64,000 nucleotides of DNA from DATEOR01 sp035296905 (GTDB lineage Bacteria > Actinomycetota > Thermoleophilia > Gaiellales > Gaiellaceae), in NCBI GenBank assembly GCA_035296905.1, contig DATHAA010000092.1:1-64000 (forward strand), read 5' to 3'. Below, in pieces: positions 13,979-22,229 of the stretch; within the stretch, counting starts at the first letter, position 1; every line of letters begins with the position of its first letter. The notes below the pieces were generated by a model. That model was not told the origin of the DNA and ran no database searches. It worked only from the letters and a program-made list of their open reading frames with translations. A program made the position numbers and the translations under genes.

Positions 13979-14649
13979 AAGCTCCGCTCCTCAGCGCGAA
14001 CGGTGTGTCGCGAAGGTACGGGCGCATCGTCGCGCTGGCCCCGACGACCCTCGAGGTGCACCCGGGAGACGCCCTCGCGCTCATCGGGCCGAACGGCGCC
14101 GGCAAGTCCACGCTGCTCTCGATCCTCGCCGGCGCGCTCGACGCGAGCGACGGTTCGGTGAGTTCTGCGTCCGCGAACCATCGCGGCCCGAAGGTGGGCT
14201 GGGTCCCACAGAAGCCGGCGCACTACCAGCGTCTCTCGCCGCGCGAGAACCTCGAGCTCTTCGCCCGGCTCGAGGGAGTCCCCGAGGCGAAGGAAGTCGC
14301 GGACCGCTACCTCGGCCTGCTCGACCTCCCGGACGACGGTCGCCTGACTGCCGAGCTTTCGGCCGGAAACCAGCAGCGCCTCAACGTCGCGGTTGCCCTC
14401 CTCGCCGGGCCAGAGGTCCTTCTCCTCGACGAGCCGACCGCTTCGCTCGATCCACGCCAGCGGCGCCTCCTCTGGGAGGTGGCTGCGCAGGTCCGCGAGC
14501 GCGAGGGCGCCGTCGTCTTCGCGACGCAGAACCTCGAGGAGCTCGAGCGCTTCGCGAGCCGTGTCGCCGTCCTCGTCGGAGGGGAGCTCGTCTTCGATGG
14601 CAGCCTCGAGCAGTTCAAGGCCGCTCCCGAAGCGGATGTCTTCGCATGA
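13975..14649 (+). CDS. ABC transporter ATP-binding protein (ABC-2 exporter type)
   Basis: 224 residues from CTG 13975, beginning KAPLLSANGVSRRYGRI as a normal ABC first strand. Walker A is LIGPNGAGKSTLLSIL, followed by a Q-loop (WVPQKPA), a signature ELSAGNQQRLNVA (LSAGN rather than LSGGQ), Walker B VLLLDEPTASLD and a switch His replaced by Gln (ATQN where ATH is usual). Downstream GTG 14005 would remove the first beta-strand; TTG 13924 is an alternative start. It pairs with the permease that follows, overlapping it by 4 bases (ATGA). Substrate unknown; heme genes follow, so a heme- or lipid-related export role is possible but not shown. Confidence 0.85.
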   Translation: MKAPLLSANGVSRRYGRIVALAPTTLEVHPGDALALIGPNGAGKSTLLSILAGALDASDGSVSSASANHRGPKVGWVPQKPAHYQRLSPRENLELFARLEGVPEAKEVADRYLGLLDLPDDGRLTAELSAGNQQRLNVAVALLAGPEVLLLDEPTASLDPRQRRLLWEVAAQVREREGAVVFATQNLEELERFASRVAVLVGGELVFDGSLEQFKAAPEADVFA

Positions 14650-15995
14650 AGAAGGTCCGCCTCCTCCTGAAAAAAGACCTCCGGATCCTCGGCCGCTCGC
14701 CGGTGCTCGTCGCCGCACTGATCGTCTACCCGCTCGTCTTCGCCACGCTCGTCGGCGCCGTCGTCCGGTACGCGGGAGACCGGCCGACGATCGCCTTCGT
14801 CGATCTCGACCACCTTCCCGAAGAGCTCACCGTCGGAGGCCAGTCGTTCAACGTGCCCGATGTCCTCGACCAGGTGAACGAGAACGCCGAGCTCGTCCCG
14901 ATGGACCAGGAAGAGGCCGACCGCAAGCTGGCGAACGGCGAGGTGAACGCGGAGATCATCGTGCCGCGCGGGTTCGCCTCGCGGCTGCGTGGGATGGTGG
15001 AGAGCCCGCAGCTCGAGCTGAAGACCGCGCGCGGCGGGATCGCGACGCGCGTCGAGCAGCAGACCCAGGCGCTCGTCTACGAGCTGAACCAACGCCTTCA
15101 GGAGGCCTACATCGACGCGAACCTTCAGTACGTGAGGCTCATCGTCGAGGGCGGCACCGGGACCTTCCTCGGCGACGAGTTCGACGTCGTCGGGCTCCAG
15201 CGGGCGGGTGAGCTTCTCACGGAGATCGAGCAGGCGACAAAGGATCCCGCGATCGCCGAGCAGGCGCAGGAGCTCTCGAACTTCGTCGGCCAGGCGCAGC
15301 TCGCCCTCGGCGCCTCGGACGAGTCGCTGCGTGCGACGGCGAATCCAATCAAGCTCGAGGTCGACACGGAGGCCGGCCGCTCGTGGCTCCTCTCAGCACA
15401 GCTCCAGGCCTACGCGCTCGCGCTGACGTTGGCGTTCATCTGCGTCCTCCTCGCAGCGGCGGCGATCGCATCCGAGCGGGATGAGAACGTCATCGGCCGG
15501 CTGGCGCGCGGCCTCGTGGGCCTGACGAACCTCGTCGTCGTCAAGGTCGTGCTGGCCGCGCTCGTCGCGGTCGCCCTCGGGCTCGTGATCGCGCTCGTCT
15601 TCGGAGTCCTCGCGACCGTCTTCGACGTCACCGGTGGCGAGCCGTGGGAGAGGCTGCCGCTGCTCGTCCTCGGGCTCGTCATCGCGGGCGCGGCGTTCGG
15701 GGCCTTCGGCGTCCTCGTCGGCGTGGTCGCGCGGGAGGCGCGGACGGCCGTACTCGTCGCCTTCCTCGTCGCGCTTCCGCTCGTCCTGCTCGGACTTCTC
15801 CCGGAGGGAACCGTCGAGGCCGCGCACGTGATCTCGAAGGCGTTCCCGTTTTCGCACGCCGTCGACTTCTTCCAGTCCTCGCTGTACGACAACGACCCCT
15901 GGTCGACCCTCGCCCGCGAAGCGGCCTGGCTCGTCGGCCTCGCAGCGGCCTTCGGGGCGGCGGCCCGGCTTGGAATGCGAAGATTGCTGGCATGA
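14646..15995 (+). CDS. ABC-2 type transporter permease with a large extracytoplasmic domain
   Basis: 449 residues. One N-terminal membrane span (about 20-43), then an external domain of roughly 200 residues (FVDLDHLPEELTVGG onward, including helical stretches such as EQATKDPAIAEQAQELSNF), then five or six spans (about 255-445). This is the ABC-2 exporter arrangement of YhgE/NatB-like permeases. It forms the exporter with the preceding ATPase. Its TGA overlaps the hemB ATG (ATGA), so the transporter is in one unit with heme biosynthesis. Confidence 0.85.
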   Translation: MKKVRLLLKKDLRILGRSPVLVAALIVYPLVFATLVGAVVRYAGDRPTIAFVDLDHLPEELTVGGQSFNVPDVLDQVNENAELVPMDQEEADRKLANGEVNAEIIVPRGFASRLRGMVESPQLELKTARGGIATRVEQQTQALVYELNQRLQEAYIDANLQYVRLIVEGGTGTFLGDEFDVVGLQRAGELLTEIEQATKDPAIAEQAQELSNFVGQAQLALGASDESLRATANPIKLEVDTEAGRSWLLSAQLQAYALALTLAFICVLLAAAAIASERDENVIGRLARGLVGLTNLVVVKVVLAALVAVALGLVIALVFGVLATVFDVTGGEPWERLPLLVLGLVIAGAAFGAFGVLVGVVAREARTAVLVAFLVALPLVLLGLLPEGTVEAAHVISKAFPFSHAVDFFQSSLYDNDPWSTLAREAAWLVGLAAAFGAAARLGMRRLLA

Positions 15996-16969
15996 GCGCC
16001 TTTCCGGCCACCCGCCTGCGACGCTTCCGGCGCACCGGCGCGCTCAGGGAGCTCGTCCGAGAGACGCGGCTCGATCTGCGCGACTTCGTCTATCCGCTCT
16101 TCGCGTGTCCCGGCTCGGGAGTCGAGAAGCCGCTCGAGGGCCTCTCGGGCATCGCGCAGCGCTCGGTCGACCGCCTCGCAGATGAGGCCGAGGAGCTCCT
16201 GGGGCTCGGCATGGGCGCCGTCCTCCTCTTCGGGATCCCGGAGGAGAAGGACGACTCGGCCTCGGGCGCCTACGACGAGGAGGGCATCGTCCAGCAGGCA
16301 CTGCGCGCTCTGTCGGAGCGCACGCCCGAGATGGTGCTCCTCACGGACGTCTGCCTCTGCGAGTACACGTCGCACGGTCATTGCGGAGTCGTCGACGGGG
16401 ACGAGATCGTGAACGACCTCTCGCTGGAGCTGCTCGCGAAGACCGCGGTCAGCCACGCCGAGGCGGGCGCGCACGCCGTGTGCCCGAGCGACATGATGGA
16501 CGGGCGCGTCGGCGCGATCCGGGGGGCACTCGACTCCGAGGGCTTCGAGCACACGCCCGTCGTGTCCTATGCGGCCAAGGCCGCCTCTGCCTTCTACGGG
16601 CCCTTCCGCGAGGCGGCCGAGTCGGCGCCTGCGTTCGGCGACCGGCGCAGCTACCAGATGGATCCCGCCAACGCCCGCGAGGCGCTCCGCGAGTGCGAGC
16701 TCGACCTCCAGGAGGGAGCGGACGCGCTGATGATCAAGCCGGCGCTTCCGTCGCTCGACGTCATCGCCGCGGCGAGGGCGCGCTTCGATGTGCCGATCTT
16801 CGCCTACAACGTGAGCGGCGAGTACGCGATGGTGAAGGCCGCCGCCGCCCGCGGCTGGCTCGACGAGCGCGCCGCCGCACTCGAGAGCCTGACGGCGATC
16901 AAGCGCGCGGGGGCGGATGTGATCGTCTCGTACTGGGCGAAGGAGCTGGCGGGCTGGCTGAAGTCCTGA
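15992..16969 (+). CDS. hemB: Delta-aminolevulinic acid dehydratase (porphobilinogen synthase)
   Basis: 325 residues. It condenses two 5-aminolevulinate molecules to porphobilinogen in heme synthesis. Zinc-type active-site cysteines are present (C121, C123 and C131 in DVCLCEYTSHGHCG), and the two Schiff-base lysines are K196 (SYAAKAAS) and K249 (LMIKPALPSLD). ATG at 15992 overlaps the permease stop. Its own TGA overlaps the CTG that appears to start hemL, so hemB and hemL are coupled. Porphyrin made here would serve the cytochrome bc genes 4 kb downstream. Confidence 0.96.
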   Translation: MSAFPATRLRRFRRTGALRELVRETRLDLRDFVYPLFACPGSGVEKPLEGLSGIAQRSVDRLADEAEELLGLGMGAVLLFGIPEEKDDSASGAYDEEGIVQQALRALSERTPEMVLLTDVCLCEYTSHGHCGVVDGDEIVNDLSLELLAKTAVSHAEAGAHAVCPSDMMDGRVGAIRGALDSEGFEHTPVVSYAAKAASAFYGPFREAAESAPAFGDRRSYQMDPANAREALRECELDLQEGADALMIKPALPSLDVIAAARARFDVPIFAYNVSGEYAMVKAAAARGWLDERAAALESLTAIKRAGADVIVSYWAKELAGWLKS

Positions 16970-18222
16970 ACCGCACGGGTCTCTTCCGGCGCGCCCGGGC
17001 GCTCATCCCGGGTGGCGTCAACTCCCCCGTACGGGCGTGGAATGCCGTTTCGGCCGGCGAGCCGTTCTTCGCACGCCGCGGCGAAGGCGCCTACCTCGAG
17101 GACACCGAGGGCCGCCGCTACATCGACTGGGTGATGTCGTGGGGGCCACTGGTCTTCGGCCACGCCGACCCCGAGATCGTCGAGGCCGTGCAGGAGGCGG
17201 CCTCAGATGGGACGACCTTCGGTACACCCACCGAGCGCGAGGTCGAGCTCGCCGAGGAGATCGTGGACGCGGTGCCGTCGGTGGAGAAGGTACGGCTCGT
17301 CTCGTCCGGCACGGAGGCGGCCATGAGCGCGATCCGGCTCGCGCGCGGTGCCACCCACCGGGACCGCATCCTCAAGTTCGCCGGCTGCTACCACGGCCAC
17401 GCCGACGCGCTTCTCGCCGAAGCCGGCTCCGGTCTCGCGACCCTCGGGCTACCGTCGAGCCCGGGCGTGCCACGCGGTGCGGCCGGGGACACGATCGTCA
17501 CCGCCTACAACGACGTCGACGCTGCTGCCGCCGCGGTCGAGCGCTACGGCGAAGGGCTCGCAGCGGTGATCGTTGAGCCGGTCGCAGGGAACATGGGTGT
17601 CGTCCCGCCCGCGCCAGGGTTTCTCGAGGTCCTGAGGGTCCTCTGCGACGCATCCGGTGCCCTTCTCGTCTTCGACGAGGTGATCACGGGCTTTCGCGTG
17701 GCGCGGGGCGGGGCGCAGGCGCTCTACGGGATCAATCCGGATCTCACGGTGCTCGGGAAGATCGTCGGCGGAGGCCTCCCGCTCGCGGCCTTCGGCGGAA
17801 GAGCGGACGTCATGGACGAGCTCGCGCCGGCCGGGCCGGTGTACCAGGCAGGCACGCTCTCCGGGAACCCGCTGGCGACCGCAGCGGCTCTCGTCGCCCT
17901 GCGGCGGCTTCGCGATCCCGAGGTGTACAGCCGCCTGGAGGAGACCGGCGCCGCCCTCGAGGCGGGCCTGTCGCTGCCCGGGGTCAGCGTGCAGCGCGTC
18001 GGCGGGATGCTCACCGCCTTCATGCACGAGGGACCGGTCTGGAACTTTGCCTCCGCACAGGGAGCCGACATCGAGCGCTACGGAAAGCTCTTCCGCCACC
18101 TGCTCGAGCGCGGCGTCTACGTCGCCCCGTCTCAGTTCGAGGCGATGTTCGTATCGACTGCGCACGGCCCGGCGGAGGTCGAGCGCACGGTTGAGGCGGC
18201 CCGGGAGTTCCTTGGCGCCTAG
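16966..18222 (+). CDS. hemL: Glutamate-1-semialdehyde 2,1-aminomutase, apparent CTG start
   Basis: 418 residues from CTG 16966. The N-terminus NRTGLFRRARALIPGGVNSP matches the family start (N-R-S-x-x-L-F-x-x-A, IPGGVNSP). The PLP lysine is K265 in TVLGKIVGGGLPLAAF, with SSGTEAAMSAIRLAR and FDEVITGFR also present. It makes 5-aminolevulinate from glutamate-1-semialdehyde (C5 pathway), the substrate of HemB. No ATG, GTG or TTG occurs in frame at a sensible place; the CTG overlaps the hemB TGA as CTGA and aligns exactly with the normal N-terminus. The frame continues open upstream only as an antisense-like shadow of hemB. Confidence 0.95.
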   Translation: MNRTGLFRRARALIPGGVNSPVRAWNAVSAGEPFFARRGEGAYLEDTEGRRYIDWVMSWGPLVFGHADPEIVEAVQEAASDGTTFGTPTEREVELAEEIVDAVPSVEKVRLVSSGTEAAMSAIRLARGATHRDRILKFAGCYHGHADALLAEAGSGLATLGLPSSPGVPRGAAGDTIVTAYNDVDAAAAAVERYGEGLAAVIVEPVAGNMGVVPPAPGFLEVLRVLCDASGALLVFDEVITGFRVARGGAQALYGINPDLTVLGKIVGGGLPLAAFGGRADVMDELAPAGPVYQAGTLSGNPLATAAALVALRRLRDPEVYSRLEETGAALEAGLSLPGVSVQRVGGMLTAFMHEGPVWNFASAQGADIERYGKLFRHLLERGVYVAPSQFEAMFVSTAHGPAEVERTVEAAREFLGA

Positions 18223-18679
18223 CGGCCCGTCGCTCTGGGAGACGATCGCGGTCGAGGCCGGGCAGGAGAGCGAGCTCTGGGCCGCAGCCCTTCGGCCCGA
18301 GCCCGAGCGCGAGGAGTTGGCCGTCTTCTCGCCGCTCGCGGAGGAGCGCTACGCCGTCGGTCTCGAGACCATCTATGAGGGCTACTTGCTGCACTACGGC
18401 AACCCGCGTCTCTTCCGGGCCGACGACCGAGACACGCGAATTCTCCTCGGTGACTACCTCTTCGCACACGGCCTCGTCCGCATCGCTTCGCTCGGCGACG
18501 TCGAGGCCGTCGGGGCCCTCGCCGAGCTTCTCTCCCTCTGCGCCCACCTGCGTGCCGGGGGTCTTCCCGGCGACGGCGAGGCCTGGGCCGCGACGGTCGC
18601 GTCGCTCGACGGAGGCGCCGAGGGGAGCGACGAGGCTCGCGGCCGGGCCCTTGCCCTCCATGCCGAGCGAGTGGAGTAG
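18212..18679 (+). CDS. Conserved-looking hypothetical protein after hemL
   Basis: About 155 residues from TTG 18212, which overlaps the hemL stop. No family is recognised. The sequence is acidic and mostly helical (SLWETIAVEAGQESELWAA, EEELAVFSPL-like segments, ETIYEGYLLHYG, LAELLSLCAHLRAGG), has no signal peptide or membrane span, and contains a single cysteine. Its place between hemL and the quinone/cytochrome genes suggests a role tied to that operon, but none can be assigned. The start could lie slightly downstream, since TTG is the only nearby start codon. Confidence 0.65.
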   Translation: MAPSGPSLWETIAVEAGQESELWAAALRPEPEREELAVFSPLAEERYAVGLETIYEGYLLHYGNPRLFRADDRDTRILLGDYLFAHGLVRIASLGDVEAVGALAELLSLCAHLRAGGLPGDGEAWAATVASLDGGAEGSDEARGRALALHAERVE

Positions 18680-18691
18680 GATCGTGCCCGC

Positions 18692-18877
18692 ATGAGCGCG
18701 CTCGCCACAGCGATCTTGCTCGCGGCGGAGAAGACCCCGGCGGAGGAAGGCCGGGACGTTGTCCTCGTCATGCTCGCGACGGGCGCCGTCTTCCTCGGCG
18801 TCGTGCTGATCGGCCAGCTGCTCCGCTACATGGGCCACCGCCGCAAGGAGCGCCGCGCGGCACGCCGCGCGTACTAG
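18692..18877 (+). CDS. Small single-span membrane protein
   Basis: 61 residues: short N-terminal segment, acidic patch KTPAEEGRD, a hydrophobic span (about 23-44, VLVMLATGAVFLGVVLIGQL) and a highly basic tail (HRRKERRAARRAY). ATG at 18692, 9 bases after a TAGGAT box. No family is recognised. Codon use and position in a dense operon support it being real. Confidence 0.6.
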   Translation: MSALATAILLAAEKTPAEEGRDVVLVMLATGAVFLGVVLIGQLLRYMGHRRKERRAARRAY

Positions 18878-18896
18878 GGCGCGAGACCTACCCGGA

Positions 18897-18902
18897 TAGA
18901 CT
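18897..18902 (+). promoter_or_regulatory. -10 box TAGACT, leaderless promoter for the UbiD-like gene
   Basis: TAGACT ends 7 bases before GTG 18910, with no Shine-Dalgarno between. It would open the quinone/bc1 unit independently of hemBL. Confidence 0.55.
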
Positions 18903-18909
18903 CAATCTC

Positions 18910-20433
18910 GTGCCCGCGGCTGACCTTCGCTCCTGGATTGACGAGCTTCGCCGCGCCGGCGAGCTGGTCGAGATCGAGGCCGAAGTCGACCCCTATCTCG
19001 AGGTGACGGAGATCGTCGACCGGACGGTCAAGTCAGGCGGCCCGGCTCTCCTCTTCCAGAACCTCAAGGGCGCGGAGCACCCGCTGCTCGCCAACCAGTT
19101 CGGCACGGAGAGGCGGATGGCGATGGCCTTCGGCGAGCCCTCCCTCGACGCCGTCGGCCAGAAGCTTGGCGACGTGCTCGAGATGCAGCCGCCGCAGGGC
19201 ATCGTCGAGAAGGTGAAGGGCCTCGGGAAGCTCAAGCGCCTCGCCGACTCGATGCCGAAGTCGGTTCGCAGCGGCCCGGTGCAGGACGTTGTGCTCGAGC
19301 CCGACCTCGACCTCCTGCCGGTCCAGCACTGCTGGCCCGGAGACCCGGCCCCGTTCATCACGCTGCCCGCGGTGATCACGAAGGACCCGCGCACCGGGAC
19401 GCGCAACGTCGGCATGTACCGGATGCAGAAGATCGACTCCCGCACGACCTTCATGCACTGGCAGATCCACAAGGACGGCGCCGCCGACTGGCGCGGCATG
19501 GGCGATCGCCTCGACGTGGCCGTCGCGCTCGGCTGCGACCCGGTGACGACGTACTCCGCGAGCGCGCCGCTCCCGAAGCACATCGACGAGTTCATGCTCG
19601 CCGGCTTCCTGCGCGGCGAGGCGGTCGAGCTCGTCCCCGCGAAGACCGTCGACCTCGAGGTGCCGGCGAACGCCGAGATCGTCCTCGAGGGCTACATCGA
19701 GAAAGGCGAGCTCGGGACCGAGGGCCCCTTCGGCGACCACACGGGTTACTACTCGCCGCCCGAGCCGTTCCCCATCTTCCACCTCACCTGCATGACGATG
19801 CGGCGCGAGGCCGTCTACCCGTCGATTGTCGTCGGCGTCCCACCGGCGGAGGACGCCTGGCTGGGCAAGGCGACGGAACGGATCTTCCTGCCGGCGATCA
19901 AGATGACGGTCCCGGAGATCGTCGACTACGACCTTCCGGTGGCGGGCGCGTTCCACAACTGCGTCATCGTCTCGATCCGCAAGGGCTTCCCTGGTCACGC
20001 GAAGAAAGTCATGCATGCGATCTGGGGCCTCGGGATGCTGTCGCTCTCGAAGTCGGTGGTCGTCGTGGACGAGTTCGTCGACGTCCACGACTACGAGCAA
20101 GTCTTCTTCCACGCCTGCGCGAACGTCGACCCGGGCCGTGACCTGGTCATCTCTGAGGGGCCGACCGACCAGCTCGACCACGCGGCATCCATGTACTGCT
20201 ACGGCGGCAAGGTCGGAATCGACGCGACCCACAAGTGGGAAAGCGAGGGCGCTCGCGAATGGCCTGAGCGCATCGAGATGAGCCAGGAAGTTCGTGACCT
20301 AGTCGACCGGCGCTGGAGCGAGTACGGCCTTGCGCCGCCCGAGCCCAGAACGGCGGAATTTCCAGGGTCTTGCGGCAAACGGTACGTCGTTGACACACGC
20401 GCGGAAAGCCGGGAACAATGCCGGAGCTTGTGA
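18910..20433 (+). CDS. UbiD-family decarboxylase (probable menaquinone-pathway MqnL-type)
   Basis: 507 residues, full UbiD length. Recognisable blocks are KSGGPALLFQNLKGAEHPLL, PAVITKDPRTGTRNVGMYRM, EGPFGDHTGYYSPPEPFPIF and the metal/cofactor region around FMHWQIHKDGA. UbiD enzymes use prenylated FMN made by UbiX to decarboxylate aromatic or unsaturated acids; a ubiX gene lies 2.6 kb downstream in the same block. With mqnE, mqnA and mqnC present, the likely substrate is a 1,4-dihydroxy-6-naphthoate-derived acid in the futalosine route, though other UbiD substrates cannot be excluded. GTG start behind a leaderless-type promoter. Confidence 0.88.
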   Translation: MPAADLRSWIDELRRAGELVEIEAEVDPYLEVTEIVDRTVKSGGPALLFQNLKGAEHPLLANQFGTERRMAMAFGEPSLDAVGQKLGDVLEMQPPQGIVEKVKGLGKLKRLADSMPKSVRSGPVQDVVLEPDLDLLPVQHCWPGDPAPFITLPAVITKDPRTGTRNVGMYRMQKIDSRTTFMHWQIHKDGAADWRGMGDRLDVAVALGCDPVTTYSASAPLPKHIDEFMLAGFLRGEAVELVPAKTVDLEVPANAEIVLEGYIEKGELGTEGPFGDHTGYYSPPEPFPIFHLTCMTMRREAVYPSIVVGVPPAEDAWLGKATERIFLPAIKMTVPEIVDYDLPVAGAFHNCVIVSIRKGFPGHAKKVMHAIWGLGMLSLSKSVVVVDEFVDVHDYEQVFFHACANVDPGRDLVISEGPTDQLDHAASMYCYGGKVGIDATHKWESEGAREWPERIEMSQEVRDLVDRRWSEYGLAPPEPRTAEFPGSCGKRYVVDTRAESREQCRSL

Positions 20434-20460
20434 CAGGGGCCGCACTATGAAGGGAGCTGG

Positions 20461-21420
20461 GTGGCGGACGATCTAGAGCGGCCGGCTGAGCCGGCCCACG
20501 AGGATTCCGAGCAGCACCTCCCGGCCCCGACGATCCTCCCCTTCGCCTTCGCGGGCGGGATCGCCCTCATCCTCATTGGGCTGATCATCAACTGGTGGCT
20601 CGCCGTCGCCGGCGGCGCGCTCGCGCTCCTCTTCGGCTTCGCCTGGATCCGCGAGGTGACCCGGGACGTGCGCGCCGCTCCCGAGCCCGAGACCGTCGTC
20701 GTCGAGGAGCCCGTCTCCGAGCTTGCGGTCGAGGAGGAGAGTCCCGAGGAGCCGGAGCGATACCCGCGCAGTGTCTTCCTCGAGCTTTCGACCCTCGGCA
20801 TCGGCGCGGCGATCGGCGCGCTCGTCACGGTCCCGGCGCTCGGTTTCATGATCGCGCCCGCCTTCGTCGGCCAGGGCGACGACGACGTCGACCTCGGGCC
20901 GCTCGACAACTTCCCCGATCAGCAGTACGTCATCGCGCAGTTCAACTCGAAGAAGGACGAGCCGCAGGACGTCGGCCGGCGGGCGGCCTTCATCCGGAAC
21001 AACGGCCAGCAGAACGGCGTCCCGAGCTTCACGATCATCTCGAACCGCTGCGCCCACGTCGGCTGCCCGACCCAGCCGCAGGGCCTGCCCGGCGACGTCA
21101 AAGAGATCACGACTGACGCCGGGCCGGTGACGATCACGCCGGTAGCAAGCGTGTCCGGCTTCCAGTGCCCGTGCCACGGAGGCGCCTACGACGCCGAGGG
21201 CAACCGCGTTGCGGGCCCACCCGTCCGAGCCCTCGATCGCTACGAGTTCATGATCAGGAATGGGAACCTTGTCCTCGGCAAGCGCTACAGCGTCGGCAAG
21301 GTCACCGGGCAAGGCGCCGACGCGAAGATCTACGCGTACAAGCGCTACGACCCGGGCCAGCACGTCGACGGTCTCGAGCAGTACCTCTGGCCGGTCCCTC
21401 CATATGAGGGCGGCAGCTAG
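20461..21420 (+). CDS. qcrA: Rieske iron-sulfur subunit of the cytochrome bc complex, three-span actinobacterial type
   Basis: 319 residues. Three N-terminal membrane spans (about 24-44, 46-63 and 108-132), as in actinobacterial QcrA, instead of the single span of most Rieske proteins. The [2Fe-2S] ligands are C197 and H199 (CAHVGC) and C236 and H239 (CPCHGG), with C202 and C238 as the disulfide pair. It passes electrons from menaquinol to the cytochrome c part of the complex. A long acidic loop (EPETVVVEEPVSELAVEEES) separates spans 2 and 3. GTG start with AGGGAG 4 bases upstream. Its TAG shares its last base with the qcrB GTG. Confidence 0.95.
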   Translation: MADDLERPAEPAHEDSEQHLPAPTILPFAFAGGIALILIGLIINWWLAVAGGALALLFGFAWIREVTRDVRAAPEPETVVVEEPVSELAVEEESPEEPERYPRSVFLELSTLGIGAAIGALVTVPALGFMIAPAFVGQGDDDVDLGPLDNFPDQQYVIAQFNSKKDEPQDVGRRAAFIRNNGQQNGVPSFTIISNRCAHVGCPTQPQGLPGDVKEITTDAGPVTITPVASVSGFQCPCHGGAYDAEGNRVAGPPVRALDRYEFMIRNGNLVLGKRYSVGKVTGQGADAKIYAYKRYDPGQHVDGLEQYLWPVPPYEGGS

Positions 21421-22226
21421 TGGCGACGAAGTCGAAGCGCCGGCAGCAGCTCGAGCAGGGCGTGATGATCCCGGTCGACTGGCTGGAGGAGCGCTCCGGG
21501 CTGGTCGGCGGGGTCAAGTACTTTCTCTTCCGCAAGGTCCCCGCCGAGACCAACTGGTTCCACACCCTCGGCTCGGCGACGCTCACCGCCTTCCTCGTCC
21601 AGGCGGTTACCGGCGTGATCCTCGCCATGTACTACCAGCCCGCGCCGGACGAGGCTTACGCCTCCATCCAGCACATCACGAACGACCTCACCCTGGGCTG
21701 GCTGGTGCGCGGCATGCACCGATGGGGGGCGAGTGTCTTCATCATCCTGCTCTTTCTGCACATGGGCCGCGTCTTCCTGTTCGGCGCCTACAAGTACCCG
21801 CGCGAGCTCAACTGGCTCGTCGGCGTGATCCTCCTCACGATGGCGCTCGGGGAGGGCCTCACCGGCTACCTGCTGCCGTGGGACCAGACTGCGTACTGGG
21901 CCACGGTCGTCGCAATCAACATCAACGCGAACGCACCGATCGTCGGCCCCTACCTCGGCGAGTTCCTCCGCGGCGGTGCCGAGATCGGGAACGACACGTT
22001 AGCCCGCTTCTACTCGTTGCACATGCTCGTCATCCCGGGCGGCTTGTTCGCGCTCATCGGCCTGCACCTCTATCTCGTCGTGCGCCTCGGTATCACCGCA
22101 CCGCCGTGGACGAAGGCCGCCGCCGGCTACGAGGAGGTCGGGGACGGCCGGGCGCTCCGGAAGGGGCTCGTCGACCCGAAGCCGCGCGGCAACGGTGCCA
22201 TCGCGCCGCGAAGGCCCGAGGCCTAG
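21420..22226 (+). CDS. qcrB: Cytochrome b (N-terminal, diheme) subunit of the bc complex
   Basis: 268 residues: a four-helix b6-like N-terminal half carrying the two b hemes. Heme histidines H100, H114, H201 and H216 sit on two helices (RGMHRWGASVFIILLFLHMGR is given here as MHRWGASVF and LLFLHMGR; FYSLHMLVIP and GLHLYLVV). Also present are GLTGYLLPWDQTAYWA and the Qo-side region. The C-terminal half of cytochrome b is encoded by the next gene, so this is the split (Bacillus- and cyanobacterial-like) arrangement. GTG start overlapping the qcrA stop. Confidence 0.95.
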   Translation: MATKSKRRQQLEQGVMIPVDWLEERSGLVGGVKYFLFRKVPAETNWFHTLGSATLTAFLVQAVTGVILAMYYQPAPDEAYASIQHITNDLTLGWLVRGMHRWGASVFIILLFLHMGRVFLFGAYKYPRELNWLVGVILLTMALGEGLTGYLLPWDQTAYWATVVAININANAPIVGPYLGEFLRGGAEIGNDTLARFYSLHMLVIPGGLFALIGLHLYLVVRLGITAPPWTKAAAGYEEVGDGRALRKGLVDPKPRGNGAIAPRRPEA

Positions 22227-22229
22227 CCG

